A DNA stretch of 64,000 bases from Melioribacteraceae bacterium (GTDB lineage Bacteria; Bacteroidota; Ignavibacteria; Ignavibacteriales; Melioribacteraceae), in contig JAKIUC010000005.1 in NCBI GenBank assembly GCA_021647785.1, positions 1 to 64,000 of the forward strand. The letters are read 5' to 3'. The notes below the pieces were generated by a model. The model saw only the letters and a program-made list of their open reading frames with translations, made no database searches and was not told where the DNA came from. The position numbers were made by a program, and so were the translations under genes. This document shows, in pieces, positions 52,825 to 60,802 of this stretch; the stretch's first letter is position 1, and the number at the start of each line of letters is the position of its first letter.

Positions 52825-53075
52825 ACATTTTGAAAGACGCTTAGATATTTTATAAGCGGGGGTAACTTAAGTTTGTAGAGTCATCCCGCCCTTGCGGGAT
52901 TGGTTGCTATTTAAGTGAGAACTCATCACTACATTTTGGAAAGACGCTTGTAAAGTTAAATATAAGCGGGGGTAACTCAATTGGTAGAGTCATCCCGCCA
53001 CTGCGGGATTGGTTTCATTGTTATGTTGAGAACTCTGGAATAACATTTTGGAAAGGCGCTTAAGGTTTTAATTAA
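52825..53075 (+). repeat. tandem tRNA-Gly-like array, two decoy units
   Basis: Two units precede tRNA-Gly, with GCGGGGGTAACT at 52856, 52966 and 53076, exactly 110 nt apart. Each unit copies the tRNA 5' acceptor and D-arm (GCGGGGGTAACT-x-A...GTAGAGTC), then has ATCCCGC...GCGGGAT in place of the anticodon arm, keeps the TGGTT variable-loop sequence, but lacks the T-arm and 3' acceptor. Instead come TGAGAA...ACATTTTG(G)AAAG(A/G)CGCTT and a 12-nt spacer to the next AAGCG, with CGCTT/AAGCG able to pair. Neither unit can be a normal tRNA. Confidence 0.85.
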
Positions 53076-53148
53076 GCGGGGGTAACTCAATTGGTAGAGT
53101 CACAGCCTTCCAAGCTGTTGGTTGCGAGTTCGAGTCTCGTCTCCCGCT
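53076..53148 (+). tRNA. tRNA-Gly (anticodon TCC)
   Basis: Acceptor GCGGGGG with CTCCCGC (one G-T pair), discriminator T. D-arm ACTC...GAGT, anticodon arm ACAGC-CTTCCAA-GCTGT, T-arm GCGAG-TTCGAGT-CTCGT. Anticodon TCC reads GGA and GGG. It is the third and only complete unit of the 110-nt-period array. The GIY-YIG start codon overlaps the two bases after the discriminator. Confidence 0.95.
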
Positions 53149-53149
53149 C

Positions 53150-53404
53150 ATGAAATTTTCAGTTTACATACTGAAAAGTTTAGTTGCCGATAGGTATTAT
53201 ATTGGTTCAACTGAAAATGTTCTAAAAAGAATTGAAGTTCACAATAGTTCTCGAGCCAAATGGACGAAAAGATATCAGCCATGGGTTTTAGAATATTTTG
53301 AAGAGTATGAGACACGAGGTGAAGCTGTAAAGCGAGAGAAATTCTTAAAATCACTGAAAGGTATAAGAACGAAACTTGAGTTGGTCAAAACTGACAAAAT
53401 TTGA
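53150..53404 (+). CDS. GIY-YIG nuclease family protein
   Basis: 84-residue single-domain nuclease. It has VYILKSL (the GIY position) and YYIGST (YIG) at about residues 5-21, LKRIEVHN with the catalytic Arg, and a Glu further on in EAVKREKFLKSLKG. It resembles the short UvrC-like stand-alone GIY-YIG proteins. The ATG begins 1 nt after tRNA-Gly's discriminator, so there is no room for a ribosome site; expression may rely on tRNA read-through or leaderless translation. It lies inside a tRNA cluster where no gene is normally found, so it looks inserted. Function unknown. Confidence 0.8.
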   Translation: MKFSVYILKSLVADRYYIGSTENVLKRIEVHNSSRAKWTKRYQPWVLEYFEEYETRGEAVKREKFLKSLKGIRTKLELVKTDKI

Positions 53405-53466
53405 TGAAAGTTGGAATTATTTTTATCAAAAAGAAGAGATATTTGTTTTTAATGTATTGAAATATT

Positions 53467-53539
53467 GCTGACGTAGCTCAGTTGGTAGAGCACATCCTTG
53501 GTAAGGATGAGGTCGTCGGTTCAAGTCCGATCGTCAGCT
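53467..53539 (+). tRNA. tRNA-Thr (anticodon GGT)
   Basis: Acceptor GCTGACG with CGTCAGC, discriminator T. D-arm GCTC...GAGC, anticodon arm CATCC-TTGGTAA-GGATG, T-arm TCGG-TTCAAGT-CCGA. Anticodon GGT reads Thr. In most genomes tuf follows; here only 53 bp separate it from rpmG. Confidence 0.95.
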
Positions 53540-53592
53540 CAAAACTTTAAGCTAAAAAAGTAATTGAAAAAGTTTTAACGAGGAAAAATAAA

Positions 53593-53760
53593 ATGGCAAA
53601 AGCAAAAAATGCTAGACAAACGATAATATTAGAAAGTACTGCAAAAACTGGTTATCGTTATACTACAAAAAAAAATAAAAGAGAACATCCGGCAAGAGTT
53701 GAGTTCAAAAAGTACGACCCCGTAGTTCGTAAACATGTAGTTTTTAAAGAGACAAAATAA
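53593..53760 (+). CDS. rpmG: 50S ribosomal protein L33
   Basis: 55-residue ribosomal protein: [20 protein letters not shown] followed by [18 protein letters not shown] and [14 protein letters not shown]. No cysteines, so it is the zinc-free form of L33. Ribosome site GAGG in AACGAGGAAAAATAAA before the ATG. It sits between tRNA-Thr and tRNA-Trp, as in many bacteria. Confidence 0.93.
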   Translation: MAKAKNARQTIILESTAKTGYRYTTKKNKREHPARVEFKKYDPVVRKHVVFKETK

Positions 53761-53767
53761 TTTTGCT

Positions 53768-53841
53768 GCGAGAGTAGTTCAATTGGCTAGAGCAGCGGTC
53801 TCCAAAACCGCAAGTTGGGGGTTCGAATCCCTCCTCTCGTG
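53768..53841 (+). tRNA. tRNA-Trp (anticodon CCA)
   Basis: Acceptor GCGAGAG with CTCTCGT (a G-T pair at the first position), discriminator G as usual for tRNA-Trp. Anticodon arm GCGGT-CTCCAAA-ACCGC, T-arm GGG-TTCGAAT-CCC. Anticodon CCA reads the Trp codon. It directly precedes secE. Confidence 0.93.
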
Positions 53842-53858
53842 CTACTAAAAATTGGTAA

Positions 53859-54047
53859 ATGGTGATGAAAGAAAAAATAATTAATTTTTTTACAGATGTT
53901 GTCAAGGAAATGAAAAAAGTTACTTGGCCAACAAAAGAAGAGTTGAAAGAATCTACAGTAATAGTAATAGTTACTTGTTTGATACTTGCAGCATTTACAT
54001 ATCTTATTGATATGAGTATAACACAAATATTTAAAGGAATTTTCTAG
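53859..54047 (+). CDS. secE: preprotein translocase subunit SecE
   Basis: 62-residue single-span subunit of the SecYEG channel. The amphipathic VVKEMKKVTWPTKEEL segment (about residues 15-30) is the family signature, and one transmembrane segment (about 34-57) follows. This is the short, one-helix form. Two ATGs (53859 and 53865) fit; I take the first. It is 2 bp before nusG, as is usual. Confidence 0.95.
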   Translation: MVMKEKIINFFTDVVKEMKKVTWPTKEELKESTVIVIVTCLILAAFTYLIDMSITQIFKGIF

Positions 54048-54049
54048 TA

Positions 54050-54598
54050 GTGGAAGAAAACACACAAGCAAAATGGTATGTGGTGAGAACCTTTTCCGGA
54101 CATGAGAGTAAGGTTAAGAATATCATTGATTTAGAATTAAACGATGATGAAGCACTACGAGCCCGTATTGTTGAAGTATTGGTTCCGACTGAAAAAGTAT
54201 TTGAAATAAAGGATGGGAAGAAAAAGACCAAAATAAGAAACTTTTTCCCCGGTTATATTTTATTAAATGCTGATTTAGATAATAAGGTAATAGATTTTAT
54301 TACTAATACACCTTCAATAATGGGATTTTTAGGGGAACAAAATAAACCTTCTCCGTTACTTCCTGCAGAAGTTAAAAGGATTATTGGAAGAATCACTCAA
54401 GATAAAGATACTGAGAAAACAGATACTATCTTTAGATCAGGCGATTTAATTAAAATTATTGATGGTCCATTTAATAGCTTTTCTGGAGTTATTGAAGAAG
54501 TGAACGAAGAAAAAATGAAAATAAAAGTTATGGTCTCAATTTTTGGAAGAAAGACTCCTGTAGAAATTGATTTCACACAAGCAGAATTAGAAAAGTAA
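54050..54598 (+). CDS. nusG: transcription termination/antitermination factor NusG
   Basis: 182-residue factor that binds RNA polymerase. NGN domain with KWYVVRTFSGHE and FFPGYILLNADLD, then KOW domain (GDLIKIIDGPFNSFSG, VMVSIFGRKTPVEIDF). GTG start, with AAGGA about 11 nt upstream. It precedes the rplK-rplA ribosomal operon. Confidence 0.97.
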   Translation: MEENTQAKWYVVRTFSGHESKVKNIIDLELNDDEALRARIVEVLVPTEKVFEIKDGKKKTKIRNFFPGYILLNADLDNKVIDFITNTPSIMGFLGEQNKPSPLLPAEVKRIIGRITQDKDTEKTDTIFRSGDLIKIIDGPFNSFSGVIEEVNEEKMKIKVMVSIFGRKTPVEIDFTQAELEK

Positions 54599-54619
54599 AT
54601 TACAATTAAAGGTTAAGTT

Positions 54620-55045
54620 ATGGCTAAGAAGATTGATGGTTATATTAAATTGCAAATCCCAGCTGGGCAAGCAAATCCATCGCCACCGGTTGGTCCTGCA
54701 TTAGGTCAGAAAGGTGTTAATATTATGGAGTTTTGTAAGCAATTTAATGCAAAAACTTCAGGAGATGCTGGATTAATAATACCTGTTGTTATAACCGTTT
54801 TTGTTGATAAATCTTTTACATTTATCACTAAGACCCCTCCGGCAGCAGTTTTACTAAAGAAAAATTTGAATTTAGATAAAGGTTCATCTGAACCGAACAA
54901 AACAAAAGTTTCAAAAGTTACAAGAGCCCAATTGCAAGAAATTGCTGAAACAAAAATGGTAGATTTGAATGCTAATGATATTGATCACGCAATTAGTATG
55001 ATTGCTGGAACTGCACGTAGCATGGGTATTACAGTAGAAGGTTAA
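54620..55045 (+). CDS. rplK: 50S ribosomal protein L11
   Basis: 141-residue ribosomal protein: [20 protein letters not shown], the L11 proline-rich signature, and a C-terminal [14 protein letters not shown]. Part of the L7/L12 stalk base. AAAGGTTAAGTT before the ATG. Confidence 0.98.
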   Translation: MAKKIDGYIKLQIPAGQANPSPPVGPALGQKGVNIMEFCKQFNAKTSGDAGLIIPVVITVFVDKSFTFITKTPPAAVLLKKNLNLDKGSSEPNKTKVSKVTRAQLQEIAETKMVDLNANDIDHAISMIAGTARSMGITVEG

Positions 55046-55073
55046 TTAAAGTTTATAAATTAGGTTGGAAAAA

Positions 55074-55760
55074 ATGAAAGAGTCAAAAAGAGTAAAATCC
55101 TTAAAAGAGAAACTTGACTTAAAAAAAGAGTACAGTATTGAAGAAGCAGTAAAACTTTTGCAAGATAACTCAAAAGTAAAGTTTGTTGAGTCTTTAGATT
55201 GTGCTATTAGATTAGGTGTTGATCCACGACATGCAGACCAAATGATTAGAGGTACTGTTAGCTTACCACACGGAACAGGTAAAGAAGTTAAAGTTCTTGT
55301 TGTTGCCAAAGGTGCTAAAGCAGATGAAGCTCTTTCTGCTGGTGCTGATTATGCCGGATTTGAGGAATACATTGCAAAAATTAAAGAAGGTTGGACAGAG
55401 GTAGATGTTGTTATTGCTGCTCCAGATACTATGGGAGAGCTTGGAAAACTTGGTCGTATTTTAGGACCAAAAGGTTTAATGCCAAACCCTAAGAGCGGAA
55501 CAGTAACAATGGATGTTGCAAACGCAGTTAAAGAAGTTAAAGCTGGTAAAATTGAATTCCGTGTTGAAAAAACTGGTATTGTACATACAACATTAGGAAA
55601 ATTGAATTTTGAGACAGAGCAATTGGTTGATAATACAAAAGCGTTTGTCGATAAAATTATGCGAATGAGACCTGCTTCTGCTAAAGGAACTTATGTGAAA
55701 AGTTTGTATGTAACCAGCACTATGGGTCCTGGAATTCATATTTCGAAAGATGAAATTTAA
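55074..55760 (+). CDS. rplA: 50S ribosomal protein L1
   Basis: 228-residue ribosomal protein with IRLGVDPRHADQMIRGTVSL and LGRILGPKGLMPNPKSGT signatures. It binds 23S rRNA and, in many bacteria, its own operon mRNA to repress rplK-rplA. ATG 55074 fits the family start; a TTG three codons up (55065) is less likely. Confidence 0.97.
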   Translation: MKESKRVKSLKEKLDLKKEYSIEEAVKLLQDNSKVKFVESLDCAIRLGVDPRHADQMIRGTVSLPHGTGKEVKVLVVAKGAKADEALSAGADYAGFEEYIAKIKEGWTEVDVVIAAPDTMGELGKLGRILGPKGLMPNPKSGTVTMDVANAVKEVKAGKIEFRVEKTGIVHTTLGKLNFETEQLVDNTKAFVDKIMRMRPASAKGTYVKSLYVTSTMGPGIHISKDEI

Positions 55761-55829
55761 ATAAAAAATACGCACTCATTATTATATATAATGCTTCTAT
55801 AAACAGTATTAAACTGAATTAGGAAAAAG

Positions 55830-56351
55830 ATGAATAAGACAGAAAAAAGCGAAATGGTTTCTCTTATTAAAGAGAAATTTGAGCAATCTACTGCAATGTA
55901 CTTAGTTGATTATTCTGGTGTAACTGTTGATGAAATCAATGGTTTACGTCGTGAATTCATTAAAGAAGATGTTAGCTATAAAGTATATAAAAATACTTTA
56001 GTTAAAAGAGCTATCGCCGATATTGGTGGATATGATGAACTTAGTGAAAAACTTGTTGGTATGATTGGAATTGCATTTGCGGATGAAAATTATGTTGCAC
56101 CTGCCAAAATCATCAAAAGCTTTAACGATAAGAATAAGAAATTCGATTTCAAAGGCTGCTACATAGAATCCTCATTCTATGATGAAGATCAACTAAAAAC
56201 CCTGGCTTCTATGCCTACAAAAGATGAAGTTATGGCTAGCATTGTTGGTAGTATTGCTTCACCGGCATCAGGTATTGTTGGTGCAATAAATGCAGTTATG
56301 AGAGATTTAGTTAGTGTAATTGATGAAGCGGGAAAAACAAAAGCCGCATAA
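55830..56351 (+). CDS. rplJ: 50S ribosomal protein L10
   Basis: 173-residue stalk protein: [33 protein letters not shown] at the start and [16 protein letters not shown] at the end, which binds L7/L12 dimers. The 69-bp leader before it is AT-rich with a short TTATATATAA palindrome; an L10 autoregulatory site could lie there, but I did not resolve it. Confidence 0.97.
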   Translation: MNKTEKSEMVSLIKEKFEQSTAMYLVDYSGVTVDEINGLRREFIKEDVSYKVYKNTLVKRAIADIGGYDELSEKLVGMIGIAFADENYVAPAKIIKSFNDKNKKFDFKGCYIESSFYDEDQLKTLASMPTKDEVMASIVGSIASPASGIVGAINAVMRDLVSVIDEAGKTKAA

Positions 56352-56388
56352 AATTAAAAAAAAGAATAATACATTAGGAGAAATAAAA

Positions 56389-56766
56389 ATGTCAGAAAAA
56401 ATATCAGAAATCGTTGAAAAAATCAAAGAACTTACTTTGGTTGAAGCTTCAGAATTGAAGACAGCTTTAGAAGAAGAGTTTGGTGTAACAGCAGCAGCTC
56501 CTGTTGTTATGGGTGCAGCTCCTGCAGGTGATGCAGCAGCGGCAGAAGAAGAACAAACTGAGTTCGATGTTATTCTATCTAGCTTTGGTGAGAAGAAAAT
56601 TAACGTAATTAAAGTTGTTAGAGCACACACAGGTTTAGGATTAAAAGAAGCTAAAGAATTAGTTGATAACTCTCCAAAAACTGTTAAAGAAGCTGTTAGC
56701 AAAGACGAAGCAGAAAAAGTTAAAGCAGAGCTTGAAGAAGCTGGTGCTACTGTAGAAATTAAGTAA
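56389..56766 (+). CDS. rplL: 50S ribosomal protein L7/L12
   Basis: 125-residue protein: [21 protein letters not shown]-terminus, an Ala-rich hinge, and C-terminal [20 protein letters not shown] with [30 protein letters not shown] before the ATG. It is followed by an attenuator-like hairpin before rpoB. Confidence 0.97.
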   Translation: MSEKISEIVEKIKELTLVEASELKTALEEEFGVTAAAPVVMGAAPAGDAAAAEEEQTEFDVILSSFGEKKINVIKVVRAHTGLGLKEAKELVDNSPKTVKEAVSKDEAEKVKAELEEAGATVEIK

Positions 56767-56807
56767 TTATTTTTAATTACAAGTATTTAGTTTCTAAAAA
56801 TTCCAAT

Positions 56808-56837
56808 GTGGTAAGACGGTGAATTGCGTCTTGCCAC
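56808..56837 (+). terminator. attenuator-like hairpin between rplL and rpoB
   Basis: GTGGTAAGACG pairs with CGTCTTGCCAC around a short loop, followed by TTTATATATTTT. In many bacteria the rplL-rpoB gap holds a partial terminator or RNase III site that sets the ratio of L7/L12 to RNA polymerase. The T run makes a leaky terminator likely. Confidence 0.65.
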
Positions 56838-56897
56838 TTTATATATTTTAAAAAGAATAAATTGTAACATAAATTTCCAATGATAGGGAGGTCTGGG

Positions 56898-59800
56898 TTG
56901 GATAAATATAAAAAGAACAAAACGACGAACCGTATTACTTTTGAGTCCATTACTCCTGCCATTAAGCAACCAAACTTGTTGAATATTCAGATTGAATCTT
57001 TTGAAGAGTTTGTGCAAAGAGATGTTCCAAGGAACAAAAGAGAAAATAGGGGATTGCAAGAAGTTTTTACTAACAATTTCCCCATTTCAGATAATAAAGA
57101 ATTTTATAGATTAGACTTTGTGGATTACCATATTGAAAAACCAAGATTTTCAATTCAGGAATGTCAAGAGAGAGGATTAACTTTTAACTCTCCACTTAAA
57201 GCTAAGCTAAGGTTATCTACAAGAGATGATGAAACTGAAGAATATGTAAATTCTATTGAGCAAGAAGTTTATCTTGGTAATCTTCCGTTTATGACTGAAA
57301 AAGGTACGTTTGTTATAAATGGTGCTGAAAGAGTTGTTGTTAGCCAGTTACACCGTTCGCCCGGTGTTGCTTTTGCCCAAACAAAACATCCAAATGGAAC
57401 TCCAATCTATTCTGCCAGAATTATTCCTTTTAGAGGTTCTTGGGTAGAATTTGCTACAGATATAAACCATGTAATGTATGTTTATATTGATAGAAGAAAA
57501 AAGTTCCCGGCAACTACTTTATTACGAGCTTTAAATTATACAACTGATGAGGAGATATTAAATCTTTTCAATTTGGTTGAAGAAATTGATGTTAAAAAGC
57601 TTGATCCGGAAAATCATCATGGTAGAATTTCTGCGGAAGATGTTATTGATATGGATACTGGTGAAATATTTGTTACAAAAGATGATGAAATAACTGAAGA
57701 AGTAATAGATAACATAAAGGCTTCTGATGTTAAAAAAATAAAGATTATTACTGCGGAAATTAATCCTGAACAAAATTTAATTTTAAGTACTTTACGAAAA
57801 GATACTTCAATCTCAAAGGAGGAAGCTCTTTTCGCAATTTATCGTCAATTACGTACTGGTGAAGCACCTGATGTTGAAACTGCAGAAGCATTAATTGAAA
57901 AATTATTCTTTAATTCGAAACGTTACGATCTTGGTGAAGTTGGTCGTTTTAGAATGAACGACAAATTAAGTCTTAATATTCCTAAAGATGTTCGAGTTTT
58001 AACAATTGAAGATATAGTTGCAATAATGAAGAACATTATTCATTTGAAAAATGGAAATGTTTCAGTTGATGATATTGATCACCTTGGCAATAGAAGAATT
58101 AGAACAGTGGGTGAACAATTACAGCAGCAATTTAATGTTGGTCTGGCACGTATGTCTCGTACTATTAAAGAACGAATGAACATGCGAGATAACGAAAATA
58201 TGCAGCCTCAAGATTTAGTAAATGCACGAACAATAAGTGCAGTAATTAATGCATTTTTCGGAACAAATCAATTGTCTCAATTTATGGATCAAACAAATCC
58301 GCTCTCAGAATTAACACATAAAAGAAGAATTTCTGCTTTAGGACCTGGCGGTCTTACAAGAGAAAGAGCTGGCTTTGAGGTACGTGATGTTCACCATTCA
58401 CATTATGGTCGTTTATGTCCAATTGAAACTCCCGAAGGTCCGAACATTGGTCTTATCTCATCATTAACACTCTATTCAAGAGTTAATGATTTTGGATTTT
58501 TAGAGACACCGTATAGAAGAGTGAAGGATGGAAAAGTCTCTAAAAGTGTTGATTATTTAAGTGCAGATCAAGAAGATGAATTTATTATTGCTCAGGCAAA
58601 TGCGCCACTTAATGAGCAAAGTAGATTTATTTTAGATAGAGTAAAGTGTCGTAAACGTGGAGAATTTCCTGTTGTGGCTCCTGGAGTAGTACATTATATG
58701 GATGTTGCACCTTCTCAGCTTGTGAGTGCAGGTGCGTCATTAATTCCTTTCTTAGAGCATGATGATGCTAACCGTGCTTTGATGGGTTCAAATATGCAGC
58801 GTCAAGCAGTTCCGCTATTAGTTCCTGAATCTCCTATTGTTGGAACTGGGATGGAATATAAAATTGCACACGATTCTAAATCAATTATTCTTGCTGAAGA
58901 TAAAGGAGTTGTTGAATCTGTTGATGCTGAAAGAATTATTGTTAAATATGAATCTGACCCAGATAGTTATGAAGCATTAGTTAACTTTGATGATGAACGA
59001 AGAATAGAATATACGTTAGTTAAGTTTAACGGAACAAACCAGGAAACTTGCTTTAACCAACGTGCATCTGTTGTTGTTGGTCAAAAAATTAAAAAAGATG
59101 ATGTTCTTGCTGATGGACCATCTATAGATAATGGTGAGTTAGCACTTGGAAAAAATATTCTTGTTGCTTTTATGCCTTGGCGAGGTTATAACTTTGAGGA
59201 TGCAATTGTTATAAGTGAAAGAATTGTTGCTGAAGATGAATTCACTTCATTACACATTGAGGAATTTGAACTTCAAGTTAGAGAAACAAAACGTGGTGAT
59301 GAAGAATTAACAAGAGATATACCTAACGTAAGTGAAGAAGCAACTAAAGATCTTGATGAACGTGGTATTATTCGCGAAGGTGCAGAGGTTCAAGAGGGTG
59401 ATATCCTTATTGGAAAGATTACCCCTAAAGGTGAAACAGACCCTACTCCTGAAGAAAAATTATTGAAAGCGATTTTTGGTGATAAAGCAGGTGATGTTAA
59501 AGATGCTTCGTTGAAAGCTCATCCAGGACTAAAAGGAACAGTTATTAAAACTAGATTATTTAGTCGTAAAAGAAGGGATGCTGATGCTAAAAAAGAAGAG
59601 AAAAAAGAGATTGAAGTATTTGAGCATAAACTGAGTGTAAAGAAATCATCTCACTATTTAAAATTAGTAACTAAACTTGAAAAAATTACTTATAAGAAAA
59701 AAACAGTTGGTATAAGTGATCTCGATGGCACATTACTCTTGAAAAAGAATAGTGTGATAAAAGAGGATACTTTTAGCGAATTTGAAGATGTTACTAAATT

Positions 59801-60677
59801 AGATTACACACAAGAGTGGTTTAGTGATGAAAAAACTAACGAAATGGTTAAAACTCTTTTTAGCAACTATTTTAAAATATTAGCCGATTATGAAGAGGAT
59901 TTTAAACGATTAAAATTGAATATTCAAAGTGGTGATGAGTTGTCTCCTGGTGTTGTGCAGTTGGCAAAAGTTTATGTTGCTAAAAAGCGTAAACTACAGG
60001 TAGGGGATAAAATGGCTGGGCGACACGGTAACAAAGGTGTTGTTGCTAAAATTGTTCCAAAAGAGGATATGCCATATCTTGATGACGGAACTCCAGTTGA
60101 TATAATTCTTAATCCGCTTGGTGTACCTTCCCGTATGAATCTTGGACAGCTATATGAAACTGCTCTTGGTTGGGTTGGTAAAGAATTAGGAGTTAAATTT
60201 GAAACTCCAATTTTTGATGGTGCAAAATTTGAGAATGTTGAAAATCTTATTGCTGAAGCTGGACTTCCCTTAGGTAGTAAAACTACTATGCATGATGGTC
60301 GAACTGGTGATGAATTTCATCAAAAAGTAACTTGTGGTTACATCTATATGCTAAAATTAGGGCATATGATTGATGATAAACTTCATGCTCGTTCAATAGG
60401 ACCTTATTCTCTAATTACTCAGCAGCCATTAGGTGGTAAAGCCCAATTTGGTGGTCAGCGTTTCGGAGAGATGGAAGTATGGGCATTAGAAGGTTACGGT
60501 GCTTCAAATGTATTACAAGAGGTTCTTACTGTGAAAAGTGATGATGTTGAAGGACGTGCTAAAACATACGAAGCAATTGTAAAAGGCGAAAATCTTCCTC
60601 GTCCATCTATTCCGGAAGCATTTAATGTATTAATTAAAGAGCTGCAAGGTTTAGGTTTAGAGATAAAGATTAACTAG
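56898..60677 (+). CDS. rpoB: DNA-directed RNA polymerase subunit beta
   Basis: 1259-residue catalytic subunit. Rif pocket motifs are present in rifampicin-sensitive form: FMDQTNPLSELTHKRR and SALGPGGLTRERAGFEV. Also DVHHSHYGRLCPIETPEGP, GDKMAGRHGNKGVV and the C-terminal GGQRFGEMEVWALEGYGA. The lineage-type insertion before GDKMAGRHG (about residues 890-1025) is helical and charged. I start it at TTG 56898, six nt behind a strong AGGGAGG site; ATG 56880 is in frame but has no site of its own. Confidence 0.95.
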   Translation: MDKYKKNKTTNRITFESITPAIKQPNLLNIQIESFEEFVQRDVPRNKRENRGLQEVFTNNFPISDNKEFYRLDFVDYHIEKPRFSIQECQERGLTFNSPLKAKLRLSTRDDETEEYVNSIEQEVYLGNLPFMTEKGTFVINGAERVVVSQLHRSPGVAFAQTKHPNGTPIYSARIIPFRGSWVEFATDINHVMYVYIDRRKKFPATTLLRALNYTTDEEILNLFNLVEEIDVKKLDPENHHGRISAEDVIDMDTGEIFVTKDDEITEEVIDNIKASDVKKIKIITAEINPEQNLILSTLRKDTSISKEEALFAIYRQLRTGEAPDVETAEALIEKLFFNSKRYDLGEVGRFRMNDKLSLNIPKDVRVLTIEDIVAIMKNIIHLKNGNVSVDDIDHLGNRRIRTVGEQLQQQFNVGLARMSRTIKERMNMRDNENMQPQDLVNARTISAVINAFFGTNQLSQFMDQTNPLSELTHKRRISALGPGGLTRERAGFEVRDVHHSHYGRLCPIETPEGPNIGLISSLTLYSRVNDFGFLETPYRRVKDGKVSKSVDYLSADQEDEFIIAQANAPLNEQSRFILDRVKCRKRGEFPVVAPGVVHYMDVAPSQLVSAGASLIPFLEHDDANRALMGSNMQRQAVPLLVPESPIVGTGMEYKIAHDSKSIILAEDKGVVESVDAERIIVKYESDPDSYEALVNFDDERRIEYTLVKFNGTNQETCFNQRASVVVGQKIKKDDVLADGPSIDNGELALGKNILVAFMPWRGYNFEDAIVISERIVAEDEFTSLHIEEFELQVRETKRGDEELTRDIPNVSEEATKDLDERGIIREGAEVQEGDILIGKITPKGETDPTPEEKLLKAIFGDKAGDVKDASLKAHPGLKGTVIKTRLFSRKRRDADAKKEEKKEIEVFEHKLSVKKSSHYLKLVTKLEKITYKKKTVGISDLDGTLLLKKNSVIKEDTFSEFEDVTKLDYTQEWFSDEKTNEMVKTLFSNYFKILADYEEDFKRLKLNIQSGDELSPGVVQLAKVYVAKKRKLQVGDKMAGRHGNKGVVAKIVPKEDMPYLDDGTPVDIILNPLGVPSRMNLGQLYETALGWVGKELGVKFETPIFDGAKFENVENLIAEAGLPLGSKTTMHDGRTGDEFHQKVTCGYIYMLKLGHMIDDKLHARSIGPYSLITQQPLGGKAQFGGQRFGEMEVWALEGYGASNVLQEVLTVKSDDVEGRAKTYEAIVKGENLPRPSIPEAFNVLIKELQGLGLEIKIN

Positions 60678-60685
60678 TGTTATAT

Positions 60686-60717
60686 GTTACAGATAGTTTC
60701 TGTTAACTATTTGTAAC
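60686..60717 (+). promoter_or_regulatory. hairpin between rpoB and rpoC
   Basis: GTTACAGATAGTT pairs with AACTATTTGTAAC around a short loop, in the 125-bp gap between rpoB and rpoC. There is no T-tract, so it is more likely a processing or stability hairpin than a terminator. Confidence 0.5.
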
Positions 60718-60802
60718 AAGTAAGTATTGCCGAGCAAGGCTAAGAGTATTACTCTACTTGCAGTGAAGCAAACTAAATCAACAAAGTTTAAGGAGTAAGT
60801 TT

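Noticed and set aside
52825-53148. The 110-nt-period array as a CRISPR
   Set aside because: Units are tRNA-derived with no spacer/repeat alternation and no cas genes.
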